Source of the DNA: Kitasatospora sp. NBC_00374
GTDB taxonomy: Bacteria > Actinomycetota > Actinomycetes > Streptomycetales > Streptomycetaceae
Length of the DNA: 64,000 bases
Assembly (NCBI RefSeq): GCF_041434935.1
Contig: NZ_CP107964.1
Location: 8,849,001-8,913,000 of the forward strand
Reading direction: 5' to 3'
The position numbers and the translations under genes were made by a program. This document shows, piece by piece, positions 34,693 to 44,600 of the stretch (positions are counted from its first letter, which is position 1; the number at the start of each line of letters is the position of its first letter). The notes under the pieces are model-generated. The model was not told where the DNA came from, did no database searches, and saw only the letters and a list, made by a program, of their open reading frames with translations.

Positions 34693-34830
34693 GAATTCCT
34701 CCATCGGGTTTCGGCGTTGGGGTGAAGGCCAGCATGCGCTCGTGGTCTGATTGTCCGTCTCGGCCGCAGCGGAGAGTGCCTGGTCGGCCCGGGGAAAGTC
34801 GTGGACAGTGCGGACACGGGGAGACTGGCG

Positions 34831-36282
34831 ATGGCGCAGGCGGACAGTGGCGGCGAACCGTTCGACGGCCTGGACGGCGACACGCCGCCGGCCGAGGCGC
34901 TGGCCGGCTGGCTGCGCGATCTGACCACGGGGCTGAGCCTGCGTGAGCTCGCCAAGCGCTTCCGCTACGGCCACACCCGCTGGGGCGACTTCCGCTCCGG
35001 CCACCGGCTGATCCCCAGCTGGCTCCTCGAGGAACTCGTCACCGCCCTCGTCAAGGACCCGGTCAAACGGCACCTGGCCCTGGTGCGAGGCCAAGAACTG
35101 CTCGCCGCGGCGGAGGAAGCGGCCCTCGCCGCCACCGCGGCACCGCCCACCGCGGCGACCGACTCCGCGGCCGAGATCCAGCTCAGACTCGACGACGCCC
35201 GCCAGGGACAACTCCAGGCCGTCCAGATGGTCCATGACACCACCCGGATCATCTTCATGCTCCTGACCGCCGTCGCCACCCTCGGCGAACGATGCCGACA
35301 CCTCGAAGACCAACGCGACCGCGCCGCCACCGGCACCCACGACCAGCGCGAACTCACCGCCGTCCAGGCCGAACTCGCCGACACCCGCCAACGCCTCGAG
35401 CACAGCGAGACACTCCTCGCCAAAGCCCGCCACGAACGCGACCAGGCCGAACAGCTGCGCATCGAGGCCCAGCAACTGGCCGCGGCCCACTACCGGGCCT
35501 GGCAGAACCGCCGGCTCCCACGCGACCCGCACCCACACGACGACACCACCACCACCGGCACCGCCACCCCCGACGACACCTCACCGCCCACACCACCCCT
35601 GTGGCAGTACGACCACCTCCTCGAAACAGCCGACGCCGAACTCGACGCCCACGCCACCAACCTCGCGGCGCTGCGCCGGCGGATGGGTCTGCCGGATGCC
35701 GCCGACCCGGTGTCTCCGGCCGCGGGGTCCGGTGTCGTGCCCGGCCGCGTTGTCCGCGTGGACAGCGTGGACACCAGCGTCGGCTTCGCTGATTCGGACG
35801 GCATCCTGGGGCCAGGTCCCGAGACGGCCGTGACCTTGTCGGGTGTCCGGACACCTGACGTCGCACGCCGGCCGGAGGTCCGCGCGCTGGCGGAACAACG
35901 GGCCGGGGAAGCAGCCGTGACGGCGGCGCGCTCCGAACCTTCCGCGACTCCGCACTCTCCGCCTCCCGGCCTCGCGGTGGTGTCCGGCCCGGTCGCCTCG
36001 GACGGCGCCCGAGAACGTCGGCCCCGACGGGCGGTGATCACCGGCATCCTGGGGCTCCTGGCCGGCATCGGCCTGATCTCCTACGCCTTCACCGCTTTCG
36101 CCCGTGGTACCGCTGCCGACCCCGCCACCAAGACTCTGAGTGGCACCGGTACGGCGATGGTCGCCACCGGCGTGCTCGTCTGTGTGATCGGCATGGGCTT
36201 CCTTCTCTCCGCACTCATCGACCGATACGGCGACCTTCAGGCGTCCGACAGCGAGGACGTCCCCTACTGGACCGGGATCTGA
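34831..36282 (+). CDS. HTH - coiled-coil - membrane protein
   Basis: 483 residues from the ATG at 34831 (GGGGAG seven bases upstream); a GTG at 34801 is an alternative. The N-terminus has the same kind of XRE-like HTH (AEALAGWLRDLTTGLSLRELAKRFRYGHTRWGDFRSGHRLIPSWLL). A ~170-residue coiled coil follows (ELTAVQAELADTRQRLEHSE, AQQLAAAHYRAWQNRRLPRD), then a Pro/Thr-rich spacer. Two transmembrane helices lie near the C-terminus (VITGILGLLAGIGLISYAFTAF and AMVATGVLVCVIGMGFLLSAL). So a DNA-binding-like domain is tethered to the membrane. Such streptomycete proteins are common but uncharacterised. It pairs with the small membrane protein on the opposite strand. Confidence 0.75.
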   Translation: MAQADSGGEPFDGLDGDTPPAEALAGWLRDLTTGLSLRELAKRFRYGHTRWGDFRSGHRLIPSWLLEELVTALVKDPVKRHLALVRGQELLAAAEEAALAATAAPPTAATDSAAEIQLRLDDARQGQLQAVQMVHDTTRIIFMLLTAVATLGERCRHLEDQRDRAATGTHDQRELTAVQAELADTRQRLEHSETLLAKARHERDQAEQLRIEAQQLAAAHYRAWQNRRLPRDPHPHDDTTTTGTATPDDTSPPTPPLWQYDHLLETADAELDAHATNLAALRRRMGLPDAADPVSPAAGSGVVPGRVVRVDSVDTSVGFADSDGILGPGPETAVTLSGVRTPDVARRPEVRALAEQRAGEAAVTAARSEPSATPHSPPPGLAVVSGPVASDGARERRPRRAVITGILGLLAGIGLISYAFTAFARGTAADPATKTLSGTGTAMVATGVLVCVIGMGFLLSALIDRYGDLQASDSEDVPYWTGI

Positions 36283-36419
36283 CACGGCGCCCGAGGGCGT
36301 GACGCCGGACTGTAGGCGATTGGAGGCGCCGGTCAAGCCCCCAACAGCCACCATCCAGTTGCTCGCCGCCCGCCTGCGGGCGAGAAAACTGCGCACCCTA
36401 CACCGCCTGATGCGCGGGT

Positions 36420-36575
36420 CAACCCCAAACGCCAACGCCCGCCACCCCGACGTCCTGGCCGCCAAGCGCCGAGAACGCGCTCGAATCCGCAGCGAGAAGG
36501 GCATCCGCTGGGGCGGACGCCCACTACTCGCCGCTTGATCGAGCACCCCGGCGAACCTATGCGGTCACAGCACTA
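36420..36575 (+). pseudogene. IS630-family transposase tail and right end
   Basis: The last ~38 codons (NANARHPDVLAAKRRERARI, RSEKGIRWGGRPLLAA) match the C-terminus of the IS630 transposase at 56707-56824. The stop is followed at 36548-36573 by the IS terminus, ending cacagcac next to a TA. That terminus agrees with the one at 57637-57662 at 23 of 26 positions. The rest of the element is gone. Confidence 0.8.
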
Positions 36576-37196
36576 GGGCCTCGGTGCGGCGCTGCGCGGT
36601 GCGGGCGTTCTTCATGATGACCCCGACCGGCCTGCCACTCCAGACGGCCTCGTTCGGCGGGCAGGCGTGCCCGTGCTCGGCCGAGTACCCGGCCACCGCG
36701 GCGAGGTTGTCGGTGAAGGCGGTGTCGAATGCAGACCACACCATCCCGAGCGCGTCCAGTTCCTTGACGCGCTCCGAGTCGAGGACGTCGGCGGCCTTGT
36801 AGCGGCGCTGGTCGGCCACCCACACCCCGAGCCGGTGCCCGGACGGCGCGACGTAGGCGTAGGGCACCCGGACGTCGTCGAACTTCTCCTTGTAGGCGAG
36901 GAGCTCTTCCAGGCCCCGCCGGAACTCGGCCCGCTCCGGCTCCAGCACCCGGGTCCGCACGAACGCCGCGATCACCGCCGGATCCCGCTGGGTGGAGAAC
37001 TGGAGCAGCTGCGCCTCTCCGCCGGCGGAGCGGAACTCGTCCGGCTCCCCGGCGTGCTTCGGCTCACGCGGGGGCCGGGTCTCGGACTGGGGCAGGGCCA
37101 GGCGCTCGACGGCGGCCGCGTCGTGTGCGCGCAGCGCCATGAGCAGCTTGGCCAGCCCGTCGTAGGCCCGGGAGGTGAGCAGCTGGTTGCCGTTGG
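36565..37196 (-). pseudogene. Helicase-associated-domain protein, C-terminal fragment
   Basis: Reads LLTSRAYDGLAKLLMALRAHD into the helicase-associated (HA) repeats: FRRGLEELLAYKEKFDDVRVP, GHRLGVWVADQRRYKAADVL, ELDALGMVWSAFDTAFTDNL and GYSAEHGHACPPNEAVWSGR, then VGVIMKNARTAQRR. HA repeats occur at the C-terminus of actinobacterial DEAD/DEAH helicases. The ATPase domain is missing: the 5' side is cut at ~37196 where an IS1182-type relic begins. The 3' end abuts the IS630 terminus. Confidence 0.7.
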
Positions 37197-37900
37197 AAGG
37201 GGTTCGCCGCCCACCTCACCGAGACGTGCGCCTCCGACAGCGTCAACGTGATCACGGACGTGGCCACTACCTCCGCCGCCACCAACGATGCCCAGGCCCT
37301 GCCCGGCATCCACAGCCGCTGGGAGCGTCGCGGACTACTGCCCGCCGAGCACCTGGTCGATGGCGGCTACACCTCCCTGGTCCACCTGGAGCGAGCCGCC
37401 CGCGAACACCAGGTCACCGTCAGCAGACCACTCCCGGACAACCCCACCAGCCAACATCGCCGGAACGAGGGCTTCGACCGGGACGACTTCCACATCGACT
37501 TCGACCGCCGACAAGTCACCTGCCCGAACGGCCAGGTCAGCGCCGGCTGGCACGGCCCCTACCCGACCTCCTCACCCACCGCGGCACCCTTGATCGTGGC
37601 GCGGTTCACCACGAGCCAGTGCCAGCCGTGTCCGGACCGGCCCCGCTGCACGAACTCCCGAGCCCGCAACGTGGGCTTTCCCCCACGAGAACTCCGCGAC
37701 CTGCAAGTCCGCGTCCGCGCCGAGCAGCAGACGCCCCACTGGAAGGCCCGCTACGCGGTCCGCTCCGGAGTGGAAGGCACCATCAACGAGTTCGCCCACG
37801 GCCATGGCATGCGCCGCTGCCGCTACCGTGGCAGCCTCGGCGGCCCCGCCCACACGCCACCGCCTGCCAGCACGTGCTCACGTGCCGGCAGGCGGTGGTG
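37190..37900 (+). pseudogene. IS1182-family transposase, C-terminal half
   Basis: Starts without a start codon in FAAHLTETCASDSVNVITDV, then LLPAEHLVDGGYTSLVHLER, the Cys-rich FTTSQCQPCPDRPRCTNSRA and WKARYAVRSGVEGTINEFAHGHGMRRCRY. These are the catalytic C-terminal signatures of IS1182 transposases. The frame is lost after RCRYRG; in another frame HATACQHVLTC continues the family's QHVLTA. A matching N-terminal half lies at 41000-41427 on the opposite strand. Confidence 0.8.
37857..37898. terminator. Long hairpin inside the IS1182 relic
   Basis: Arms 37857-37876 and 37879-37898: 20-bp stem with one mismatch and a 2-nt loop. It lies beyond the 3' end of the acyltransferase gene (minus) and inside the end of the relic (plus). 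Terminator-like, but which transcript it serves is unclear. Confidence 0.5.
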
Positions 37901-38010
37901 GACTTCATGGAGGAAGTGTCGCGCCGGTCCTGCGGCGGCCGTGCCCCCGGGGTGCGGGCGGGGCAGGACCGGCGCCGGTGACCCGAAAAGGGCGGAACGC
38001 CGAAGGGCAC

Positions 38011-38044
38011 GGGCAGCTCAGGCCGTGGATGGCCTGGGCTGCCC
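38011..38044 (-). terminator. Hairpin downstream of acyltransferase
   Basis: Arms 38011-38024 and 38031-38044 (14 bp, one wobble) around a 6-nt loop, 120 bp after the acyltransferase stop. No T-run. Confidence 0.5.
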
Positions 38045-38164
38045 GGTGAGCCGGTGGGCGCTCCTGGCGCGGCTGTCCGCGGCGCCTGTCCTCCCTGGAT
38101 TCTTGTGACCGCCGTACCCGGCCGGCCGGCCGCCGTGGTGCAGGGCGCGCGGCCCGCCGACGGT

Positions 38165-39271
38165 CTACTGGCCGCCCGCGGCTGCCCCCTGGGCCACCGG
38201 GGTGGCGGCCGCGGGTTCGGGCAGCGGGCCCGGGGCCGGCACGCGCACCGCGTGCACGGCAGGCCGGCGGGGGTTCTTCGGGCCGATCCGCCGCAGCCAC
38301 TTGTCCGCGGGATGCTCGATGAAGCGGTAGCAGAGCCACGACAGCACGACCGCCACGGACAGGAAGGTCCACAGGGGCACCAGGTTCTGCCAGCGCTCGC
38401 CCTGCACCATCTTGACGTGGGGCTCCAGCCACTTCATCACGGTGAGGTGGATCAGGTAGAAGGCGTACGACCAGGTCCCCAGTGCCACCAGCGAGCGGGA
38501 ACGGAACACGGAGCGCTTCCCGGCGAGGTCCCGCCCCGCGGCGGAGATGATGAGCACCGCGAAGGCCGGGGTCATCAGCTGGTTCCACCAGAACATTCCG
38601 AGCAGTTGCTGGTCCATGGCCCACTTGATGGCGTAGACGTCGGCCGCGACCAGCAGCAGCGCGACGCTCATCGGAATGCGCGGCCGCCAGCCCCTGAGCA
38701 TCGCGGCTGCCACCACGATGCCGAGCAGGAACTCCAGGGCCCGGTACGGCGGAATGCGCAGCACCACCAGGAGGTGGAAGGTGTCGTTGTGGTGCGGGAG
38801 GTAGTAGTCGAACGCCCACTTGCGGAAACCCAGGTCCAGACCGACCAGCAGCGCGGCCAGCGCGGCCAGGACGACCGGCTTGGCCTTGATGATCGGGCGG
38901 ATGACGAAGGGGAAGATCAGATAGAAGAACGCCTCCGCCGACAGCGACCAGGACACCGGGTTGCCGGTCAGCAGCACGTTGGGGTGCCATGCCTGCAGCA
39001 GGCTCACGGCGAGGAACACGTCCTGGTGGGCGACCGACCACACCTGGTGCAGCGCCACATAGGCGAAGGCCACGCTCACCACCAGGGCGGGCCAGATGCG
39101 CACCAGCCGGCGCCAGTAGAACACCCGCATCCTGGTCTCGTCGGAGAACGACCAGGCCAGCACGAAGCCCGACAGTACGAAGAAGAACGCCACCCCGGAG
39201 TCTCCGTAGAGGGTGTAGTCACCGAGATAGGGGACCCGGCATATCTGCCCGCTGTGGTAGATGAACACCGC
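38165..39271 (-). pseudogene. Acyltransferase-3 family protein, 3' part (split by IS5-type element)
   Basis: Encodes AVFIYHSGQICRVP... to the C-terminus, with about ten membrane segments typical of acyltransferase-3 (OafA/YrhL-like) proteins: GDSGVAFFFVLSGFVLAWSF, FYWRRLVRIWPALVVSVAFA, NPVSWSLSAEAFFYLIFPF and SYAFYLIHLTVMKWLEPHV, ending in a Pro/Ala tail. The first 26 codons are at 40377-40454, on the far side of the inserted IS. Removing 39272-40376 (element plus one TA) joins FAAL to AVFIYHSG in frame and gives a ~394-residue protein of normal length. Function: O-acylation of an envelope glycan or antibiotic; substrate unknown. Confidence 0.85.
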
Positions 39272-39273
39272 TA

Positions 39274-40376
39274 GGGACTGTTCTGAATTCAGATCATGAT
39301 TGCGCCGGTTCGTGCTCCTCGGTGGTGTGGTGGCTGGTAGAACGAGTCCATGACGCGCGGCGATCTGACGGACAGTGAGTGGGAGCTGGTTGAGCCGTTC
39401 CTGCCGATGGCGGCGACGGGGCCGATCCCGGACCTGCGGCGGCAGTTCGACGCGATCATGTGGCGGTTCCGGGTGGGCAGTCCCTGGCGGGATGTCCCCG
39501 AGCGGTACGGCAACTGGTCGACGATCTACGGCCAGTTCGGCACCTGGGCGCGCACGGGAGTCTTCCAGACGCTGATGGAGGGGATGATCGCCGAGGCCGC
39601 CGCGCGCGGCCAGGTCGACTTGTCACTGGTCAGCGTGGACTCCACCGTCTCTCGTGCGCACCATCACGCCGCCGGGATGGTCGTGGACGCCGAGTTGCTG
39701 GAGGAGCTGGAGAAAGCCGTCGCGGAGGAAAAGGGGCTGTTGCGAAGGGACGAACCGGAGCGATAGCGGGCCGGGGCGACGACACCGACGAGGCGGAGGA
39801 ATCCCGGCGGGAGGCGAAGCGCCAACTACGCCGACGCCACCGGGCCCGGCTCAAGGCGGCCGCGCTGGGGCGATCGCGCGGCGGGCTGACCACGAAGACC
39901 CACCTGGCTGCCGAGCGGCGCTGCCGCCCACTGTCCCTCGTACTCACCCCGGGCCAGAGCGCGGACAACCCGCGGTTCACCGCCGTCATGGACAAGATCA
40001 AGGTACGCGGCCCGATCGGCCGGCCCCGAACGCGCCCCGACGCGGTGGCCGCCGATAAGGCCTACTCCGCTCGCACCACCCGGGCCTACCTGCGCCGACG
40101 CCAGATCAAGGCAGTCATCCCGGAGAAGGACGACCAGGCCGCCAACCGCAAGAAGAGAGGCCGAGGCGGCGGACGGCCCGTCAGCCACGACGCCGATCTG
40201 TACCGCGATCGCAACACCGTCGAACGAGCCATCAACAAGATCAAGGACTGGCGGGGCCTCGCCACCCGCTACGACAAGACGCCCGCCAGCTTCGAAGCAG
40301 GTCTCCACCTGCGCGGCTCCATCATTTGGCTCCGCAGCCTGAAGCCCACACCATGATCTGAATTCAGAACAGTCCC
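39274..40376. mobile_element. Intact IS5-family (IS427-type) element
   Basis: 1103 bp. The terminal inverted repeats, 25 bp and perfect, begin gggactgttctgaattcag. The insertion duplicated TA (39272-39273 and 40377-40378) within a CTAG in the acyltransferase gene. It carries one transposase encoded in two frames. Perfect ends and an intact target gene suggest a recent insertion. Confidence 0.9.
39350..40356 (+). CDS. IS5-family transposase, made by -1 frameshifting
   Basis: The first frame (39350-39766) gives MTRGDLTDSEWELVEPFLPM, the helical N-domain and the first catalytic Asp in LVSVDSTVSRAHHHAAG. The second frame, -1 relative to the first and open to 40356, gives LGRSRGGLTTKTHLAAERRC, the second Asp in AVAADKAYSARTTRAYL and the Glu in VERAINKIKDWRGLATRYD. 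A heptamer A-AAG-GGG at 39730-39736 lies in the overlap in the phase needed for -1 slippage. Together they give a complete DDE transposase. The same layout and heptamer occur in the element at 53851-54941. Confidence 0.85.
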
Positions 40377-40454
40377 TAGCGCCGCGAACCATCGGAGGCC
40401 GGTGAGGGAGTCCAGCCGCTGAGTTCGTTGCGTGGGGCTGAGAGGCAGTGACAT
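40377..40454 (-). pseudogene. Acyltransferase-3 family protein, first 26 codons
   Basis: Reads MSLPLSPTQRTQRLDSLTGL then RWFAAL, the conserved R-x-x-x-L-T-G-x-R-W/F-A-A-L start of acyltransferase-3 proteins. It is cut off from the rest of the gene by the IS5-type element. Confidence 0.85.
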
Positions 40455-40545
40455 CAATGATCCAAGGATTAGATGGGCGCTGTGCCAAGCAGGGCATGTT
40501 AACAAGGACCACATCCGTACACAGAGCGGGCCCCGGCCACCCTGC

Positions 40546-40872
40546 CACCCCGCCCGCCCCGTTCCGGAACGAACCGAACCCGCCTGCACCACCGACGGCG
40601 CCGTCGTCGAGAACCACACCTACGACAGCGCCGACCGTCTGACCGACACCGGCTTCACCTACGACGCCTTCGGCCGCACCACCAAGACCGGCACCGGCGC
40701 CACCAACACCTACTGGGCCAACGACAAGGTCGCCGCCCAGGAGAAGGGAGACACCAAGCAGGAATGGGCCCTTGACCCGGCCCACCGCCTGACCGCCTTC
40801 ACCACCGCCAAGAAGCAGGCCGACGGCACCTGGGCAGGCGCCACCAGCAAGCTCAACCACTACGGCGACGAC
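40546..40872 (+). pseudogene. RHS/YD-repeat protein fragment
   Basis: The plus frame encodes ACTTDGAVVENHTYDSADRL, TDTGFTYDAFGRTTKTGTGA and WALDPAHRLTAFTTAKKQAD, with typical YD (tyrosine-aspartate) repeats. It is cut at both ends: no start, and it ends at the hairpin at 40882-40925. It may be the remains of a second RHS toxin gene beside the intact one at 46087. Confidence 0.7.
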
Positions 40873-40881
40873 AGGCGGGGC

Positions 40882-40925
40882 GCCGGTTGGCTGTTCTGCG
40901 CAGCAGCGCAGAACAGCCAACCGGC
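40882..40925. terminator. Perfect 20-bp hairpin
   Basis: Arms 40882-40901 and 40906-40925 are exact inverted complements around a 4-nt loop. It lies between the RHS fragment and the IS1182 relic, one of the strongest hairpins in the window. Likely a bidirectional terminator. Confidence 0.65.
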
Positions 40926-40999
40926 ACCCATCCACCCCACCTGGCGTAGCCTCCCGGCCTCGCCCGGCCCCGGTCACGAGTACTCGCTCACGCGCCGAT

Positions 41000-41427
41000 C
41001 ATGGCGGGACTATCAGGATTCCGTCGTCCTGGGTGAGGCGCTCGCGGAAGTCGGTCAGCACGCTGTGGTGGAAGCCGGGATCGTTCAGATCCATGGCCAG
41101 GGAGTACTTGAAGTCGATGCGGCAGCGGACCGCTTCGGCTGCCTGACGGTCCGACAGTCCGAGCAGGAACTGCAGCACGCAGACGGTGCCCAGCTGGGCG
41201 GGCGAGAGACCGGGACGGCCGTCGCGCGGGTACCAGCCGGCGAAGTCCTCGTCGTGCCACAGCCCGTCCAGCCGGTCCCGTACCCACATCGCCGTCGTCC
41301 CCTTCGGATTGCTCGCCCGTGCGACCTGCACAGTCAGAGCGGGAACCTCTTCGCCGGAACGGGGACGGACGGACAACGCGCACCTCGCCACTGGGTCGAC
41401 CTGCACCACAGCCACGAACCTGCCCAC
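41000..41427 (-). pseudogene. IS1182-family transposase, N-terminal half
   Basis: Reads VARASNPKGTTAMWVRDRLD, WHDEDFAGWYPRDGRPGLSP, LGTVCVLQFLLGLSDRQAAE and AVRCRIDFKYSLAMDLNDPG, then FHHSVLTDFRERLTQDDGI. This is the conserved N-terminal (DUF772) domain of IS1182 transposases. It breaks off after ERLTQDDG. The complementary half lies at 37190-37900 on the opposite strand. Confidence 0.8.
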
Positions 41428-41618
41428 TGATCACCCTGCTCAGCCGGGGACCACCAAGATCACCGACAGAGTCAAGCTAAGGGGCCGCTTGGTATTTGAG
41501 GCACCGGGTGACGGAACTGGACCCCCAGTTTCCCTCCGCCGCCCTTGGAGTCCCACACCCGGCTGCCCGGGCCGTGTCGGCCCGGGCAGCTATGAACGGG
41601 TGCTTGTGCGGGGGGTGG

Positions 41619-44600
41619 TTAGTTGACGGTGCCGGAGGCCCAGATGGGCCATCCGTCGTAGCGGTAGATGACGAGGTTGCCGTCGGGTTGGAGGAACATG
41701 CTGTCGCCGGGGGAGGCCGTTCCGACGGCCCACAGGGCCGTGCCGGGTGTGTGGGCAGGTTGCTGGTAGATGCCGAGGTTGCCGTCCGACTGGAGGGTCA
41801 GGACGGCGTTGGGGTAGCCGCTTGCGCCTTGGGTCCAGGTGCCGCCGGCGGCTTTGGTGATGGTGAGGAGACCGTTGGTGAAGGTCATGCCGGCGCGGTT
41901 CGTGGTCCAGGTACTGCCGCTGGAGTAGTTGGTGTCGTCGCTGGGGAACAGGACGTAGCCGGGAGTACCGGACAGCAGTGCGACCTGGCTGGGGTTGAGG
42001 GTCGTGCCGGCCCAGACCTGGACGTTGGAGACGGCTCCCTTGAAGGGGCTGACGTGGCTGCCCTGGTACATGTAGTCGCCGACCCGGAAGCCGCCGGTGA
42101 ACCCGGCCACGGGGCTGTGCAGCCCGGAGACGGTCTCGATGCCGTTCAGGTACAGCGCCATGACGTTGGACGTGCGGTTGTAGCTGACGGTCAGGTGCGT
42201 CCACGTGCCGATCTGCACGAGACCACCGCCCGCGCCGGCGTGGACGCAGTCATACGCCCAGGCACTGCTGTCGGCCTGCGACATACAGAAGTACCACTGC
42301 TTGCTCGCACTGTCCGCGTACACGATGAAGCCCGCCGACTGGGTGCCGTCCTGCGAGAGCAGCACACCGCCCGTCGCGTCCGCCTTCACCCACGCCGAGG
42401 CTGTGAAGTCCGCCGAAGGCGACAGGGCGGCGGAGCTGCTGCTCATGACGCCGGTGCTGGTGCCGCTCAGGCGCACGTCGGGGTTGAAGATGTCCTTGGT
42501 GCTCCAGGTGGCGCCGGCCTGCCCGGTGAGCGGGGTGGTGCCGGTGGTGTCCTTGGCGGTCGTGACGGCTGCGCCGTTGGTGGTGTTGTCGTTGAGGGCC
42601 CAGGTGTGGGTGGGTGTGACGAGGGTCTGGTTGGCGGTGGGGGTGAGGGTGGTGCCGTTGAAGAGGTAGGGGGAGGCCTTGCCGTTGGCGTCGACGGCCC
42701 AGAGGTCGGCGGTGCCGTTGCGGTCGATGTCGGCGGCCTGGAAGGCGGGCTTGCTGGTGGCGTCCCAGCCGCTGGAGGCGACCTGGAGGGGGGTGACGGG
42801 GTTGCCCATGGGCAGGTCGAGGAGGTTCTGGGGGCTGTAGTAGTAGAGCTGGCCGCCGGCGTCGGAGCGGGCGAAGAGGGCGGGAAGACCGTTGACCAGG
42901 GTGGTGGTGATGGTCCAGCCGGTCCAGTTGCCGGTGCCGGTGGGGTTGGTGTCGGAGACGTCGATGGCTCCGCCGGTGCCCGTAAAGGTCCCCGTGGTGA
43001 CGGCGGCCTGTTCGACCTGGAGGGAGCCGTCGAGGATGAGGAGCAGCCCGGGGAAGCCGTTGACGGGCTCGTCGTTGAGAGTGTTGTAGAGGGAGCCGGC
43101 GCTGGCGATCCGGGTGGCCTTGGATCCGGAGCCGGTGGTAAAGGCCTTGTCGATGACGTTGACCGCGGCACCGGTCGCGGGGGAGAGAGCGGAGCCGTCG
43201 CCGCTGCCGAAAAGAACGGTGCCGGTGCCGGTGGTGGGGTTGTAGGCGAGGACGTCGTTGAACCCGTCGCCGGAGGCGAAGTGGCCAACGACAGCCTGGA
43301 GACCGTTCCAATCACTCGGGTTGCCGTTGGTGTTGACCGCAGTGCCTTGTGCGCCGATGTTGTCTGCGGCGGCATTGAGTGTGTTCACTGTCGTACCGGA
43401 GGACATCCACAGGCCCGCCGGAAGGTTGGCCCGGTTGCCTACGACCGCGAGGTCGGGGTGCGTGTCGCCGGTCAGGTCGTTCTCCGCCGCGGTTGCGGGC
43501 GCGGTGGCATTGAGAACGATGCTGGCAGAGTCACCGACATTCCCCCCGGCCGAGATCGCCGTCACCGTCAGAGTGTTGACCCGCCGGGTGGGCTTGATGG
43601 TCACCGTCGCGTTGCCGGAGACGGCGGCGACGGTGGCGGGGGCGGCGCCGTTGAGCTGGTAGAGGTAGCTGGAGGGCACGATGCCGGTGGGGTTCGCCGT
43701 GACGCTGAAGTTGGCAGTGGTCCCGACCGTGTAGGAGGTGGCGGGCTGCGAGATGCTCGGGGCGCCGGGGACGGTCGGGTCGAAGGTGAAAGTGCAGGTG
43801 GCACTTGTGGGGCTGTTGGCGATGCCGTCGCTGGCGACGACGTTCCAGGAAAAGTTGGTCAGGGCGCCGCCAGCTGCTGCGGCGAGGGTGGCTCTGGGAA
43901 TGATCAGCGAGGCGGTGGTACCGGAGGTCGCCGACAGCGAACCAGTGGTGCTGGAGGCGATGACGGCGCCGGTGGAGCTCTTGACCGCGGTGAACGCGAC
44001 GCCGAGGGTTCCGCCGTCGGGGTCGCTGACGCCGGCGTAGAGGCTGACGTCGCCGTTGCCGATCACGGTCGGGGTTCCGCCGCAGGAGGTCTGGGGCGAG
44101 GTGGTGAGGGGAGCCGGCGTGGTGGGGGTGTGGTTGTAGGTGGTGGACATGTACATCGTGGACGGCTGGAACTTCTTCCACGCGTACTTGTCGGACTCGT
44201 TGGAGGCCTTGAGACCGAGGGTGACGTCTCCCCAGTTTCCGTTGGCCGCGGACTGCATCAGTGAAGTGGTGTCGAAGCCGACGGAGGCGGTGGGGCAGCT
44301 GCTGGAGTATCCGTTGGCTACGGTCTGGGTGTCGCTCTTGCCGGTCCAGTTCGGCTGGTTGTTCCAGGTGGTGGAGCCTGTGATGCCGCCGGTCCACCAC
44401 AGTTCGACCGGGGTGGCGGTGCAGGAGGGGGACCAGGTCTCGGTGGCGTAGAACCGGGAGGAGGTGACCTGGGCGCCGTAGATGCTGCTGGGGACACCCA
44501 TCCGGGCGTAGGCGCGGCCGACGTAGTTGGGGGATTCCCAGCCGTTGTAGCCGACGCGAAGTCCGGTGGCGTCGGAGGTGTGCCAGTAGCTGGTGGTCTG

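Noticed and set aside
41496..44264. 922-codon plus-strand open frame opposite the LamG/lectin gene
   Set aside because: Pure antisense of a well-supported gene; Val/Gly/Gln-rich composition is what a GC3-biased gene produces on its complement. No ribosome-binding site or motif.
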